Numbered from the stretch's first letter, positions 52,877 to 62,151 are shown. The stretch is DNA of 64,000 nucleotides from Shewanella algae (GCF_009183365.2 NZ_CP068230.1:169001-233000); one strand, 5' to 3'. Notes: a model not told the origin generated them from the letters alone. Translations and numbers: made by a program.

Positions 52877-53638
52877 TTGAAACTGATTAGTAAAATAATA
52901 CTCTGTGTGCTGATCTACCTGGCGTTTATGCTGGCACTCTTCCCTGCACGCTTGGCGGTTTCGCTGGCCCCCCTGCCGGCCAATTTGCAGCTTGGCGGTG
53001 TCAGCGGCACCATCTGGAGTGGCAGTATTGATGTGGTTAAGTTGCAGCAACGTCAGTTGGAGCAACTGAGTTGGGAGCTCAGCCCCTGGGCGCTGCTGAC
53101 CGGCAGAGCCAAACTGGACTTCCAACTGGGCAGCCGCGCCAGTGCCGTCAATGCCAAGGGCCAAGTCACCTTGGCTGCCGGCGGTATCAGCGCCGAGAAG
53201 CTGCGTTTTGAAGCTCCGGCCGAGTTTTTAATGGCCGGCAGTCGTCTGCCATTTCGCACTCAGGTAAGCGGTGATATCTCAGTGTTGCTCGACACCCTGG
53301 CGCAGGGGCAGCCTTGGTGTGAGGCGCTCAGTGGCAAAGTCTTTCTCAACCGGGTCGGCATCAGGAATCAGTTTGGCCAGTATCCTTTGGGAGACATAGA
53401 ACTCGGCCTGCAGTGTGTTGCCGGTCAGGTGCAACTGGCGACTGATGAAGAGAAAAACGCCATAGGCGTGGCTGGCACCTTGCTGCTCAAGGCTAATGAA
53501 CAACTTGAGGTCAAGGCCCGCATTCGTGAGACTCAGGCTCAGTCTGAAGATCTAAAAAAAGCTTTGCCATTTCTGGGCAAGCGAGATGCCCAGGGATATT
53601 TCCCTATCAATTACAACGGCAAGATCCCGGGCCTTTAA
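52877..53638 (+). CDS. gspN: type II secretion protein GspN
   Basis: A 253-residue protein with one N-terminal membrane helix and a periplasmic beta-rich domain (LQLGGVSGTIWSGSIDVV; LSWELSPWALLTGRAKLDF) typical of GspN. The start is a TTG with AAGGT upstream, which may keep its level low. It ends the gsp operon; a GC-rich hairpin follows. Confidence 0.9.
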   Translation: MKLISKIILCVLIYLAFMLALFPARLAVSLAPLPANLQLGGVSGTIWSGSIDVVKLQQRQLEQLSWELSPWALLTGRAKLDFQLGSRASAVNAKGQVTLAAGGISAEKLRFEAPAEFLMAGSRLPFRTQVSGDISVLLDTLAQGQPWCEALSGKVFLNRVGIRNQFGQYPLGDIELGLQCVAGQVQLATDEEKNAIGVAGTLLLKANEQLEVKARIRETQAQSEDLKKALPFLGKRDAQGYFPINYNGKIPGL

Positions 53639-53645
53639 AGAGGCT

Positions 53646-53675
53646 GGCAGCCGGGTTTCTCTCGGCTGCCGTTTG
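53646..53675 (+). terminator. probable terminator of the gsp operon
   Basis: GGCAGCCG, 9-nt loop, CGGCTGCC followed by GTTTGTT, 8 nt after the gspN stop. The T-tract is interrupted, so strength is uncertain. The remaining gap before nudE shows no gene. Confidence 0.6.
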
Positions 53676-53853
53676 TTCAGTTGAGCTTTCCCATTTAAAA
53701 CCCCTGCGGTAACCCGCCAGCGCTTGCATCCAAGTCAACTAATCTGAAAATTCCCACCGCCCAGACAAACTCCGCGGCTCTGTTATTTCGTGTAAATTGG
53801 TATAACATTGTAGCCTGAGTCACATTTTCAGTTTGTCAGCGTCAGAGGCCTCT

Positions 53854-54417
53854 ATGACAGAGCGGCAGAAGAAGCCGGAAATATTGCACACCGAAGTTGT
53901 TGCCCGCAGTCGTCTGTTTCAAATAGAACAGGTACATCTGCGTTTCTCCAATCAAGAGGAACGCCACTACGAACGGATGAAAGGCGCCAGCCGCGGCGCC
54001 GTGATGGTGGTGCCGGTTCTCAATGGTGAATGGTTACTGCTGGGCAGCGAGTATGCCGCGGGTACCCATAACTATGAGCTGGGATTCCCCAAGGGACTGA
54101 TCGACCCGGGAGAGACAGCCGCCGAAGCCGCCAACCGTGAATTGCAGGAAGAGATAGGCTATGGCGCCCGCAAACTGACTAAACTGAAAGAGTTAAGCCT
54201 GGCTCCTGGGTATTTCGCCAGTAAGATGCAGATTTTCCTGGCCGAAGATCTCTACGAGAGTCGCCTGGAAGGCGATGAGCCTGAACCGATAGAACTGGTT
54301 CCCTGGCCCCTGGAGCGTTGGCAAGAACTGCTGGATATGAATGATTTTTCAGAAGGACGCAGCGTCAGCGCCTTGTTTTTGGCGATGAAACAGCTGAAAC
54401 TGACTGAGTCACCCTAA
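53854..54417 (+). CDS. nudE: ADP-sugar/NADH-type Nudix hydrolase NudE
   Basis: A 187-residue Nudix hydrolase acting on ADP-ribose, NADH and diadenosine compounds. The Nudix box is complete: GLIDPGETAAEAANRELQEE followed by IGYG. Length and the start MTERQKKPEILH fit E. coli NudE. ATG 53854 is preferred over a start 21 nt upstream because an AGAGGCC site precedes it. It is upstream of cysQ in the usual nudE-cysQ order. Confidence 0.93.
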   Translation: MTERQKKPEILHTEVVARSRLFQIEQVHLRFSNQEERHYERMKGASRGAVMVVPVLNGEWLLLGSEYAAGTHNYELGFPKGLIDPGETAAEAANRELQEEIGYGARKLTKLKELSLAPGYFASKMQIFLAEDLYESRLEGDEPEPIELVPWPLERWQELLDMNDFSEGRSVSALFLAMKQLKLTESP

Positions 54418-54478
54418 AAAATTGGCCACACCCGGCCACTGACTTTTGCTTATCCGATGGAAGGCGTTTGGAGTAGTT

Positions 54479-55291
54479 ATGAAGCCAGAAGAGTTGATAG
54501 ATCACGTTATTGTCATTGCAACGGAAGCGGGACAGAAAATTCGCCAGATCTACCAACAAGGCAGTTTCAGCAAGGAAACCAAGGAAGACAACACCCCTGT
54601 CACTTCGGCCGACATCGCGGCCCATGAGATTATCTGCAGCAGCTTAAAGGCGCTGACCCCGGAGATCCCGGTTTTGTCCGAGGAAGCCGCCGATATTCCC
54701 CTCTCTGAGCGTAGCCAGTGGCGCCGCTACTGGCTGGTAGATCCCTTGGATGGCACCGGAGAGTTCATCGCCGGCAGCGGCGACTTCTCGGTCATCATTG
54801 CCCTGGTTGAGCATAACCGCCCCATCATGGGTGTGGTTTATGTGCCCATGACTGAAGTATGTTACTACGCCATAGCAGGTCTTGGCGCTTACAAACGTAC
54901 CCTCCAGGCAGAGCTGAGAATTCACAGTAAGCAGTTGCCGAAAGAGCAGGATAACTCGTTGCGCCTGGCGGTCAGTCGCCGTCAGGACCCTCAGTCTGTG
55001 CTCAAGCTGTTCAACCAACCCAAGCATTGTGAACTCGTGGTGCTCGGCGGTGCGGCACTCAAGAGCTGCCTGGTTGCAGAGGGCAGGGCAGATTGCTATG
55101 TGCGGGTGGGCCCCACGGGTGAATGGGACACAGGTGCGGCGCAGATTATCATAGAAGAAGCCGGTGGCCAGTTGATGGATACCGAGCTGCAGCCCTTGAC
55201 CTACAACGAGCGCGAATCGCTGGAAAATCCCAACTTTATCGTGGTCGGCTCCCCTAACCTCGAGTGGGACAAGATACTGGCCGGAGATTAA
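54479..55291 (+). CDS. cysQ: 3'(2'),5'-bisphosphate nucleotidase CysQ
   Basis: A 270-residue lithium-sensitive phosphatase that hydrolyses PAP/PAPS and so recycles the by-product of sulfate assimilation. Metal and substrate motifs are visible: SEEAA, WLVDPLDGTGEFIAGSGDFS (the DPxDGT motif) and GEWDTGAAQIIIEEAGG. ATG 54479 is preceded by GGAG. The acetyltransferase gene starts 4 nt after the stop. Confidence 0.94.
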   Translation: MKPEELIDHVIVIATEAGQKIRQIYQQGSFSKETKEDNTPVTSADIAAHEIICSSLKALTPEIPVLSEEAADIPLSERSQWRRYWLVDPLDGTGEFIAGSGDFSVIIALVEHNRPIMGVVYVPMTEVCYYAIAGLGAYKRTLQAELRIHSKQLPKEQDNSLRLAVSRRQDPQSVLKLFNQPKHCELVVLGGAALKSCLVAEGRADCYVRVGPTGEWDTGAAQIIIEEAGGQLMDTELQPLTYNERESLENPNFIVVGSPNLEWDKILAGD

Positions 55292-55295
55292 TCGG

Positions 55296-55733
55296 ATGCA
55301 GATAAGACCAATATCCAGAGCCGATCTGGATGCCGTATTGGCCTTGGAGTTGGCAACCTTCGGTGAGCACTGCTACCCGGACTTCTTCTTCCGTCAAGCA
55401 CTGGATGCCTGGCCCACAAGTTTTCTGGGGGCCTTTATCGACGGGAAACTGGCCGGTTATCTGCTGCGGGTGAGCGCTGAACAGCCGGGGCGACACTGGT
55501 TGCTGTCACTGGCCGTGTCTCCTGCACAACAGGGCCGAGGGATAGGCAAAAGCTTGCTCAGTACGTGCCTGGAAGACTGCCGCCATGGTGTCGATGAACT
55601 GCTACTGACGGTAGCGCCGGATAATCCCGCCCGCCATATCTACAGCCGCATGGGGTTTGAAAACCTGGGGCTGGAAGCCGACTATTTCGGCGTCGGTGAG
55701 CACAGGTTACTGCTGCGCTGGCAGGGTCAATAG
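55296..55733 (+). CDS. GNAT-family N-acetyltransferase (RimI-like)
   Basis: A 145-residue acetyltransferase with the acetyl-CoA motif A LSLAVSPAQQGRGIGKSLL (Q-x-x-G-x-G) and the motif B region ARHIYSRMGFENLG. Size and layout resemble RimI, which acetylates ribosomal protein S18, but here it is coupled to cysQ rather than to rimI's usual partners, so the substrate is left open. The next 314 bp hold no gene I can support. Confidence 0.8.
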   Translation: MQIRPISRADLDAVLALELATFGEHCYPDFFFRQALDAWPTSFLGAFIDGKLAGYLLRVSAEQPGRHWLLSLAVSPAQQGRGIGKSLLSTCLEDCRHGVDELLLTVAPDNPARHIYSRMGFENLGLEADYFGVGEHRLLLRWQGQ

Positions 55734-56047
55734 GCGCTGGCACTTGTGGTTTGAGTGAACGCGCCTGGGCCGTGGTTGAAAACGCCCTTCGATTTAATAT
55801 AGAGCCATATTCCCGAACCTTTGAATCTGTTTTGCACAGTGCGCCTTTGTGCCGGAACCCTGATACGCTTGGGGCTCTTATGCTCCAGAGGCTGATCGCC
55901 CGATTTTCGTTAGCTTTTTTTGAAGATATTTTCCAAGGTTAATTAATGGTATTCAGCACGGGTGTCTAAAAAATATCATATTGTGAACATTGTTTTTTAT
56001 TTTGAAGGCTGTTAGTCTGCTGCCATCTCTTCTCAGGAATGGACACT

Positions 56048-56662
56048 ATGGCAAGACGCAAGGAACACAGTCATCAAGAGATCCGCCTCATGGCACTGGA
56101 TGCCGTTGAGCAGTTGTTGACGCAGGAGGAATATACCAGCCTGAGTCTTAGGCGGATCGCCTCCCAAGTGGGCTATGCCCCCAGTACCCTAATCAACCTC
56201 TTTGGTAGCTATAACTATCTGCTCTTGAGTGTATCCGCCAGGGTCTTGGGGCGTCTGCTTGAGCAAATGCAGTTGGTGTGCGGACAAACATTCACATCCG
56301 GTGAGCAGAAGCTGTTGGCGTTAGGTAAGGCCTATGCTGAGTTTGCCCATAACCAACCACAGGCATTTCGTTTGGTGTTTGCCTTACATCTGGGGCCGGA
56401 AGAACCTCTGCCTAAATCGCAACAACAGTTGATTGCCGAGCTGATAGGTTTACTCGAGCAGCAACTCGGTGACTTGTTGCCAAACTTGTCCTCATCCAAG
56501 CTGGCACTCGCCAGTCGCAGTTTCTGGAGCAGTATCCATGGGCTGACCGGCCTGGCGCTGGACGATAAGCTTTTCAGTCAGGCTTCTTGGTTGCAGTTAC
56601 TGACATTTCAGGTGCACTTGTGGTGGACGGCAATGCAACAGGAGGAGGGAGCATGTTCCTGA
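56048..56662 (+). CDS. TetR-family transcriptional regulator
   Basis: A 204-residue regulator with an N-terminal TetR helix-turn-helix (SLSLRRIASQVGYAPSTLIN, LFGSYNYLLLSV) and a ligand-binding C-terminal domain. AGGA 9 nt upstream supports ATG 56048 over the ATG at 56039. It overlaps the downstream transporter/acyltransferase gene by 10 nt, so it probably controls its own operon in response to a lipid-like ligand. That is inferred. Confidence 0.88.
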   Translation: MARRKEHSHQEIRLMALDAVEQLLTQEEYTSLSLRRIASQVGYAPSTLINLFGSYNYLLLSVSARVLGRLLEQMQLVCGQTFTSGEQKLLALGKAYAEFAHNQPQAFRLVFALHLGPEEPLPKSQQQLIAELIGLLEQQLGDLLPNLSSSKLALASRSFWSSIHGLTGLALDDKLFSQASWLQLLTFQVHLWWTAMQQEEGACS

Positions 56663-58524
56663 GCAAACGATTTTTACCCTATTTCGCCACTCAATGTTTG
56701 GGGGCGCTCAACGACAACATCTACAAGAATGTGTTGCTGCTGCTGGTGACCTACAGCCAGGTCGATAACCTGCCGATGAGTGTCGATCTGTTTGTTAATC
56801 TGGCGGCAGGGATCTTCATCCTGCCTTTCTTTCTGTTTTCCGCCCATGCGGGCATGGTGGCCGACAATATGGACAAGGCGCTGATGATCCGCAGGTTAAA
56901 GCTGCTGGAGCTTATCATCATGTCCTGCGCCGCCGCGGCGATTATGGCGCAAAGCTATCTGTTGATGTTGCTGCTGCTGTTTCTTACCGGCACCCAATCG
57001 GCCTACTTTGGTCCGGTAAAATACTCGCTGCTGCCGCAGGCGCTTAGAGAGGATGAGTTGGTCACCGGTAATGCCTGGGTGGAAATGGGCACCTTCCTGT
57101 CTATTTTGATAGGCACCCTGAGTGCCGGGCTGCTGGTAACCAGTGACAACGGCCTGATGTGGGCGGCGATAACTGTATGTATGCTGGCCTTGGCCGGTTT
57201 CCTCTCCAGCCGGGCGATTCCATCACTGCCGGCGCCGTTGCCGATAGACAAGGTACGCTTTGCCCCCTTGTCCGGTACTTTGGCCAGTATCAAGCGGGTA
57301 CGGCAAACGCCGTCAATCTGGATGGCGATTCTGGCGATCAGCTGGTTCTGGTTTTTGGGTGCCACCTACCTGACCCAGTTCCCCAATTTTGCCAGAGGCT
57401 CGCTGCACTCGGACGCCACTGTGGTGTCGCTGCTGTTGGCGCTGTTTTCCATAGGTATTGCGGTCGGCTCTTTTGTCTGCGAACGCTTCTCCTTTGGCCA
57501 TGTAGAGCTGGGGTTGCTGCCTTTCGGGGTAGCAGGGTTAACCTTCTTTGGCCTGGATCTGCTGTGGGCCATTCCTGACTACAGCCAACTGCCGGCGGGA
57601 TATCTCTACGACATAGCCGAGTTTGTCGGCCGCAGTGAACACTTCAGGCTGATGTTCGCACTGTTTATGGTAGGGGTCAGTGGCGGCCTGTTTATTGTGC
57701 CTCTGTATGCCTTTATTCAGTCGCGCTCGGCCCCCGGTGAATGTGCCCAGGCCATAGCCGCCAATAATATAGTCAATGCCCTGTTTATGGTGTGCTCGGC
57801 GATATTGTCGATAATATTGCTGGAGCTGGTCGGCCTATCGATTCATCAGTTATTTACTCTGTTGGCGGTATTCAACGCCGTGGTGGCGTTGTATGTCTAT
57901 AGCCAGGTGCCTGAGTTTACGCTGAGGTTTATCAGTTACCTGCTGAGCCATTTGTTGTATCGTCTCAAGGTTGAAGGCCGGGAAAACATTCCCAAGCAGG
58001 GGGCCGCCGTGCTGGTGTGTAACCATGTCAGCTACGTCGATGCCTTGGTGCTGCTGGGAGCATCCACTCGTCCGGTGCGCTTTGTGATGGACAAGAGCAT
58101 AAGTGAAATGCCCTTGCTCAAGTATCTGTTCCGCCATGCCGGGGTGATCCCTATCTGCTCACCGAAAAAGTGCATTGATACCTATACCCGGGCCTTCGAG
58201 CGTATCCACCAGGCGCTGGCCAATGAAGAGTTGGTGTGTATTTTCCCTGAGGGCAGGTTGTCTCCCGATGGTGAGTTGCATGAGTTTCGGCCCGGTATCG
58301 AACAGATACTGGCAAAGGATCCTGTGCCTGTGGTGCCTATGGCGCTCAAAGGTTTGTGGGGATCTTTCTTTAGCCACAAAGATGGACATGCCCTGACGAC
58401 CCGACCAAGACGTTTCTGGTCAAGGCTTAAGGTCAATATCGCATCTCAGGTACCCGGCGCGGAGGAGAGCCGTCACTCACTGCAGCAGCGGGTAGCCGAT
58501 CTGCTGGCCAAACCCGACAGCTGA
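56653..58524 (+). CDS. fusion of MFS lysophospholipid transporter and PlsC-type acyltransferase
   Basis: A 623-residue bifunctional membrane protein. Residues 1-420 form an MFS domain with about 12 helices, opening FATQCLGALNDNIYKNVLLL as in LplT. Residues 430-623 form a 1-acyl-glycerol-3-phosphate acyltransferase with NHVSYVD (the NHxxxxD catalytic motif) and FPEGRLS. In E. coli these jobs are split between LplT and Aas; here they are fused and the acyl-ACP synthetase part of Aas is absent. It should import lysophospholipids and re-acylate them. A strong GGAGGAGG site precedes the ATG within the tetR end. Confidence 0.9.
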   Translation: MFLSKRFLPYFATQCLGALNDNIYKNVLLLLVTYSQVDNLPMSVDLFVNLAAGIFILPFFLFSAHAGMVADNMDKALMIRRLKLLELIIMSCAAAAIMAQSYLLMLLLLFLTGTQSAYFGPVKYSLLPQALREDELVTGNAWVEMGTFLSILIGTLSAGLLVTSDNGLMWAAITVCMLALAGFLSSRAIPSLPAPLPIDKVRFAPLSGTLASIKRVRQTPSIWMAILAISWFWFLGATYLTQFPNFARGSLHSDATVVSLLLALFSIGIAVGSFVCERFSFGHVELGLLPFGVAGLTFFGLDLLWAIPDYSQLPAGYLYDIAEFVGRSEHFRLMFALFMVGVSGGLFIVPLYAFIQSRSAPGECAQAIAANNIVNALFMVCSAILSIILLELVGLSIHQLFTLLAVFNAVVALYVYSQVPEFTLRFISYLLSHLLYRLKVEGRENIPKQGAAVLVCNHVSYVDALVLLGASTRPVRFVMDKSISEMPLLKYLFRHAGVIPICSPKKCIDTYTRAFERIHQALANEELVCIFPEGRLSPDGELHEFRPGIEQILAKDPVPVVPMALKGLWGSFFSHKDGHALTTRPRRFWSRLKVNIASQVPGAEESRHSLQQRVADLLAKPDS

Positions 58525-58561
58525 GCGGTATTGCTGTTGAGGAAGGTAGGAGATAACGGAC

Positions 58562-58585
58562 AGAGCCCGGCAGTTGCCGGGCTCT
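58562..58585. terminator. hairpin between converging genes
   Basis: A perfect 11-bp inverted repeat (AGAGCCCGGCA, TGCCGGGCTCT) with a 2-nt centre, between the acyltransferase and selU. The flanking T-runs are weak; it may end both transcripts. Confidence 0.6.
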
Positions 58586-58613
58586 TCGGATTGAATCTCT
58601 CTTGCTTTTGAAT

Positions 58614-59729
58614 TCATTCGGAGCGGTTTGACCGCCTCTCATCCAGCCACTGATGAATGGCCTGGCGGTCACCGCGGAAGATGATCCGCTCGGCCTTTTT
58701 CTCCAGCTGGTACTGATACATGGGGTCGTAATACTTCTCCAGCAGCAGTGAGATCCACTCCAGATGTTGCTCTGTAGTGTTGCGCTGCAGCTGGGTCTGC
58801 AAGCTTGAGTCGACCAACTGCAACAGTTGATCAGTTTGCTGGTGCCCAAGGCGCTTACGTATGCCCTCGACACTCTGACGCAGATAGGCGCCGAACACCG
58901 CCATGCCTTCTTCGGCGCCATAATGCTGTTCAAAACCCCGCTGCATCTTGTGCACATACTCATCCAGAAGGCGAGGGAGTCTGGCCTCCAGTGGCTCTTC
59001 CAACACTAATACCTGGGCCTGTTGCATGGCACTGAAGAAGACTTTGGGTATGGCGCGGCGGCCAATCAGGAAGCTTTCATCTTCCAGCAGCAGGCAGGAC
59101 TCTTGCCTCTCTTGATGCCGCAACAGTTCCCGAGCCAAGCTGTTTTCAAAATTGATCTGACTGGGCTGCGGCGTGACATTCTTGCCAAAGCTCGACCCTC
59201 TGTGATTGGCAGTGCCCTCCAGATCCACTGACTCGCTGCGACTGAGAATAAACTCTGTCTTGCCTGAGCCGGTAATACCGCTGAGGATCAACAGCTGTTG
59301 CTGCTGCGGGGTGTTATCTATGGTATCGATAAGGTATTGGCGCATCGCTTTGTAGCCGCCCTGAATATAGGGCACTTCAAGACCGGCCTCGCGGATCCAT
59401 TGCTGGGTCAGCTGAGATCTCAGACCACCCCGAAAACAGTAGAGGTTGGCATCAGGGTGGGCGCTGAAGAAATCCAGCCAGGCTTGAATACGTGCGGCCT
59501 TGATCTTGCCTTTGACCAGCGAATGGCCGAGCTCTATGGCGGCAGCCTGTCCATGCTCTTTATAACAGGTGCCCACCTTCTGCCTTTCGCTGTCGTTCAT
59601 CAGTGGCAGGTTGGTGCTGGCAGGAAAGGCACCCTTGGCAAACTCAACCGGCGCCCGCAGATCGACCAGGGGACGATCGGATAGGAAGATCTCCCGGTAC
59701 TCTGCAGGCGCGATTATCTGTCGACTCAT
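58614..59729 (-). CDS. selU: tRNA 2-selenouridine synthase
   Basis: A 371-residue enzyme (also named MnmH) that replaces sulfur with selenium at the wobble uridine of some tRNAs, going through a geranylated intermediate. An N-terminal rhodanese domain carries the catalytic Cys in YCFRGGLRSQ (near residue 97), and a P-loop domain has GITGSGKTE. ATG 59729 overlaps the selD stop by 4 nt (ATGA), so it is co-translated with the selenophosphate supplier. Confidence 0.95.
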   Translation of the reverse strand: MSRQIIAPAEYREIFLSDRPLVDLRAPVEFAKGAFPASTNLPLMNDSERQKVGTCYKEHGQAAAIELGHSLVKGKIKAARIQAWLDFFSAHPDANLYCFRGGLRSQLTQQWIREAGLEVPYIQGGYKAMRQYLIDTIDNTPQQQQLLILSGITGSGKTEFILSRSESVDLEGTANHRGSSFGKNVTPQPSQINFENSLARELLRHQERQESCLLLEDESFLIGRRAIPKVFFSAMQQAQVLVLEEPLEARLPRLLDEYVHKMQRGFEQHYGAEEGMAVFGAYLRQSVEGIRKRLGHQQTDQLLQLVDSSLQTQLQRNTTEQHLEWISLLLEKYYDPMYQYQLEKKAERIIFRGDRQAIHQWLDERRSNRSE

Positions 59730-60769
59730 ATAAGCTCCACCCACTGCTGACTGTCGTCGCGGCAGTCGAGCGCACCTATGCAGTGTAGCTTCAGCCCTTG
59801 GCTGGTCAGCAGTTGCTGCAGTTCTGCCTCACCCTCGGCGCCGACAGCGATAAGTAAGCCACCGCTGGTTTGCGGATCGCACAGTAAGGCCTTTTGTTGC
59901 TCGGAAACCTCGGGGAGGTGCTCACCGTAGCTGTCAAAGTTTCTGTGGGTGCCGCCCGGGATACAGCCCATAGCCAGATACTCGGAGGCTTTTTCCAGCA
60001 ACGGCAGTTTGGCAGTATCTATGCTGGCCTTGAGGTTGGAACCCTGACACATTTCCAGCAGGTGGCCTGCCAGACCAAAGCCCGTCACATCTGTCATGGC
60101 GTGAACCGCGCTTATCTTGGCGACTTCGGCACCTATCTTATTGAGTTGGCACATGGCTTCGGGGGCGATATTGACATCCTGTGGCGCCAGCTTCTTCTGC
60201 TTTTGTGCCGTGGTCAGTATGCCAATTCCCAGAGGCTTGGTGAGATAGAGTTTGTCACCCGCCTTGGCGGTATCGTTCTGCTTGAGGTGCTCCAGCGCCA
60301 CTGTGCCTGTGACTGCCAGGCCAAAAATAGGCTCAGGCGCGTCTATGCTATGGCCTCCGGCCAGCATGATCCCGGCATCCATGCAGGCTTGGCGTCCGCC
60401 ATCCACTACCTGCTGGGCAATCTCGGGTGACAGCTTGTTCACCGGCCAGCCCAGAATGGCAATTGCCATAATAGGTTTGCCGCCCATGGCATAGATATCG
60501 CTGATGGCATTGGTGGCTGCGATACGGCCGAAAGTGAAAGGGTCATCGACTATCGGCATAAAGAAGTCTGTGGTGCTGATAATGCCCGTGTGATCATCCA
60601 ACTGATACACGGCCGCATCATCCCGGCTCTGGTTGCCGACCAACAGGCGGGGATCTTTAAAGTCCGGCAGTTGAGACGCTAAAATGGTACTGAGGACTTT
60701 GGGAGAAATCTTGCAACCGCAACCTGCGCCGTGGCTGTATTCCGTGAGTTTTACTGACTGATCTGACAT
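59726..60769 (-). CDS. selD: selenophosphate synthetase
   Basis: A 347-residue ATP-dependent enzyme making selenophosphate, the Se donor for SelU and for selenocysteine synthesis. The active-site loop reads HGAGCGCK with Cys (not Sec) at the catalytic position; STTDFFMPIVDDP and the CDPQTSGGLL motif follow. ATG 60769 gives the normal length; the frame extends upstream without similarity. Since fdhA here uses Cys, the visible use of SelD is the SelU reaction. Confidence 0.95.
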   Translation of the reverse strand: MSDQSVKLTEYSHGAGCGCKISPKVLSTILASQLPDFKDPRLLVGNQSRDDAAVYQLDDHTGIISTTDFFMPIVDDPFTFGRIAATNAISDIYAMGGKPIMAIAILGWPVNKLSPEIAQQVVDGGRQACMDAGIMLAGGHSIDAPEPIFGLAVTGTVALEHLKQNDTAKAGDKLYLTKPLGIGILTTAQKQKKLAPQDVNIAPEAMCQLNKIGAEVAKISAVHAMTDVTGFGLAGHLLEMCQGSNLKASIDTAKLPLLEKASEYLAMGCIPGGTHRNFDSYGEHLPEVSEQQKALLCDPQTSGGLLIAVGAEGEAELQQLLTSQGLKLHCIGALDCRDDSQQWVELI

Positions 60770-60810
60770 AGCCGGGTCCCTGAGTGATTGAAATAACCCC
60801 TGATCATAAA

Positions 60811-60842
60811 CAGAAACGGCCGCAGTACAAGCCGACCGTTTC
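60811..60842 (-). terminator. probable terminator after the desaturase gene
   Basis: On the minus strand GAAACGG and CCGTTTC flank a 16-nt loop containing further GC pairs and are followed by TGTTTATG. It lies 60 nt beyond the desaturase stop, upstream of selD. Confidence 0.45.
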
Positions 60843-60901
60843 ACAACTCAGGTAAATTCTGTTAAGCCGATCGCCAGGCCTTGGGAGGCTACGACAAGGT
60901 T

Positions 60902-62008
60902 TTAGGCTATGCTGGCTCGCAGTTGGCGCCATTGTTTTCGTTGGGCGCGAAAACGTAAACGCATTTCCGTCACCTGAGACAGTAGATGCTTATCCGCCAA
61001 CTGCTGCTTGCGGGCCTCAAGCAGCGCCTTCTTGGCTTCAAAGTAGGCCAGCAAGTGGCTCTTCAATTCCTCGTATTCTGCCTGCAGTTTTTCCAGGATC
61101 TCCTCGCAATTGGGCAGGTGGGCCACCTTATTCTGGGCGCGCTTGAGTTGCATCTGCAGTTTGGCGGCTTCGATGCGCTCCTGAGGGCTCTTGCGCAGGT
61201 CTTTGGTCAGGCCAAACCAGGACAGGAAACGGATCAACCACTTGGTGGGGTCGTAATGCCACCAGTGGATACCATTGCGGTAATCGTTTTCAAAGATATG
61301 GTGGAAGTTATGGTAACCCTCACCATAAGTAAACAGTGCCAGCACACCGTTGTCTCGGGCGGTGTTACGGTCTGTATAGGGTTGCTTACCCCAGATATGC
61401 GCCAATGAGTTGATAAAAAAGGTGCAGTGATGAACTACCACCAAGCGGAGCAGACCAGCCAGCAGCAACATCGACAGGATATCGCCGTTCAACCAACCAA
61501 GCAGAGCGGGGAGGCCCACATTCATCAATAGCGCCAGCAGCAGATAATGCTTATGCTGCCACATGACTATGGCATCGTTTTGCAGGTCTCTGACGTTGTT
61601 ATAGTCGTGATAACGTTGTGCCTGATATTCCCTGAGCATCCAACCAATATGGCTGTACCAGAAACCCATGTTCGCTGAGTAGGGATCCTTGTCATTGTCA
61701 TCCACATGCTTGTGATGGATACGGTGATCCGAAGCCCAATGCAAGGCACTGTTCTGCAACGCCAGCGCACCGCCCAGGGCAAACAGGAAACGCACGGCCG
61801 GGTGAGCCTTATAAGCCTTATGTGACCACAGCCTATGGTAACCGGCGGTGATAGACAAACCACTGGCGAAGGCCAATAGTACGAAGGTGAGCCACTCACT
61901 GAGCTCAAAGCCATGGCTGATGCCTCGCCAAGGCACCAGAATACAGGCACCGGCAAACGTCAGCAGGAAGAGGATCAGGTTGGTCCAGATGAGGGGAGGT
62001 TTTTTCAT
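60902..62008 (-). CDS. desA: acyl-lipid/acyl-CoA delta-9 type fatty acid desaturase
   Basis: A 368-residue membrane di-iron desaturase that adds a double bond to membrane acyl chains using oxygen. The three His boxes are HRLWSH, HRIHHKH and GYHNFHH. Four membrane helices fit (about 12-30, 42-60, 150-170, 185-205). The C-terminal 100 residues are a charged coiled coil (LEKLQAEYEELKSHLLAYFE) beyond the catalytic core. ATG 62008 is chosen; GGAAG is upstream. Divergent from fabR and preceded by a FabR-like operator, so it is probably repressed by FabR when unsaturated acyl chains abound. Confidence 0.9.
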   Translation of the reverse strand: MKKPPLIWTNLILFLLTFAGACILVPWRGISHGFELSEWLTFVLLAFASGLSITAGYHRLWSHKAYKAHPAVRFLFALGGALALQNSALHWASDHRIHHKHVDDNDKDPYSANMGFWYSHIGWMLREYQAQRYHDYNNVRDLQNDAIVMWQHKHYLLLALLMNVGLPALLGWLNGDILSMLLLAGLLRLVVVHHCTFFINSLAHIWGKQPYTDRNTARDNGVLALFTYGEGYHNFHHIFENDYRNGIHWWHYDPTKWLIRFLSWFGLTKDLRKSPQERIEAAKLQMQLKRAQNKVAHLPNCEEILEKLQAEYEELKSHLLAYFEAKKALLEARKQQLADKHLLSQVTEMRLRFRAQRKQWRQLRASIA

Positions 62009-62032
62009 TATGATGACTTCCAAAACGCTTTA

Positions 62033-62050
62033 AGCTAACAAGTGTACGCT
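62033..62050. promoter_or_regulatory. candidate FabR operator
   Basis: AGCTAACA, AG, TGTACGCT: read on the other strand it is AGCGTACA-CT-TGTTAGCT, matching the AGCG(T/A)ACA-N2-TGT-type box known for FabR/DesT regulators, with one mismatch between arms. It lies 25 bp upstream of the desaturase ATG and about 100 bp upstream of fabR itself. Confidence 0.7.
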
Positions 62051-62151
62051 AAGTTGCTATTGGAGCACAATCACAGTGACACCAGCCGAGGATGTGATTA
62101 TTGAGTAAAGCCTGTATTATTTGCGCAACAGATCCAGTGAATGGAATAAAG

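Noticed and set aside
55751..55942. 63-codon frame between the acetyltransferase and tetR genes
   Set aside because: No ribosome binding site, no recognisable domain, Arg/Phe-rich composition; more likely non-coding.
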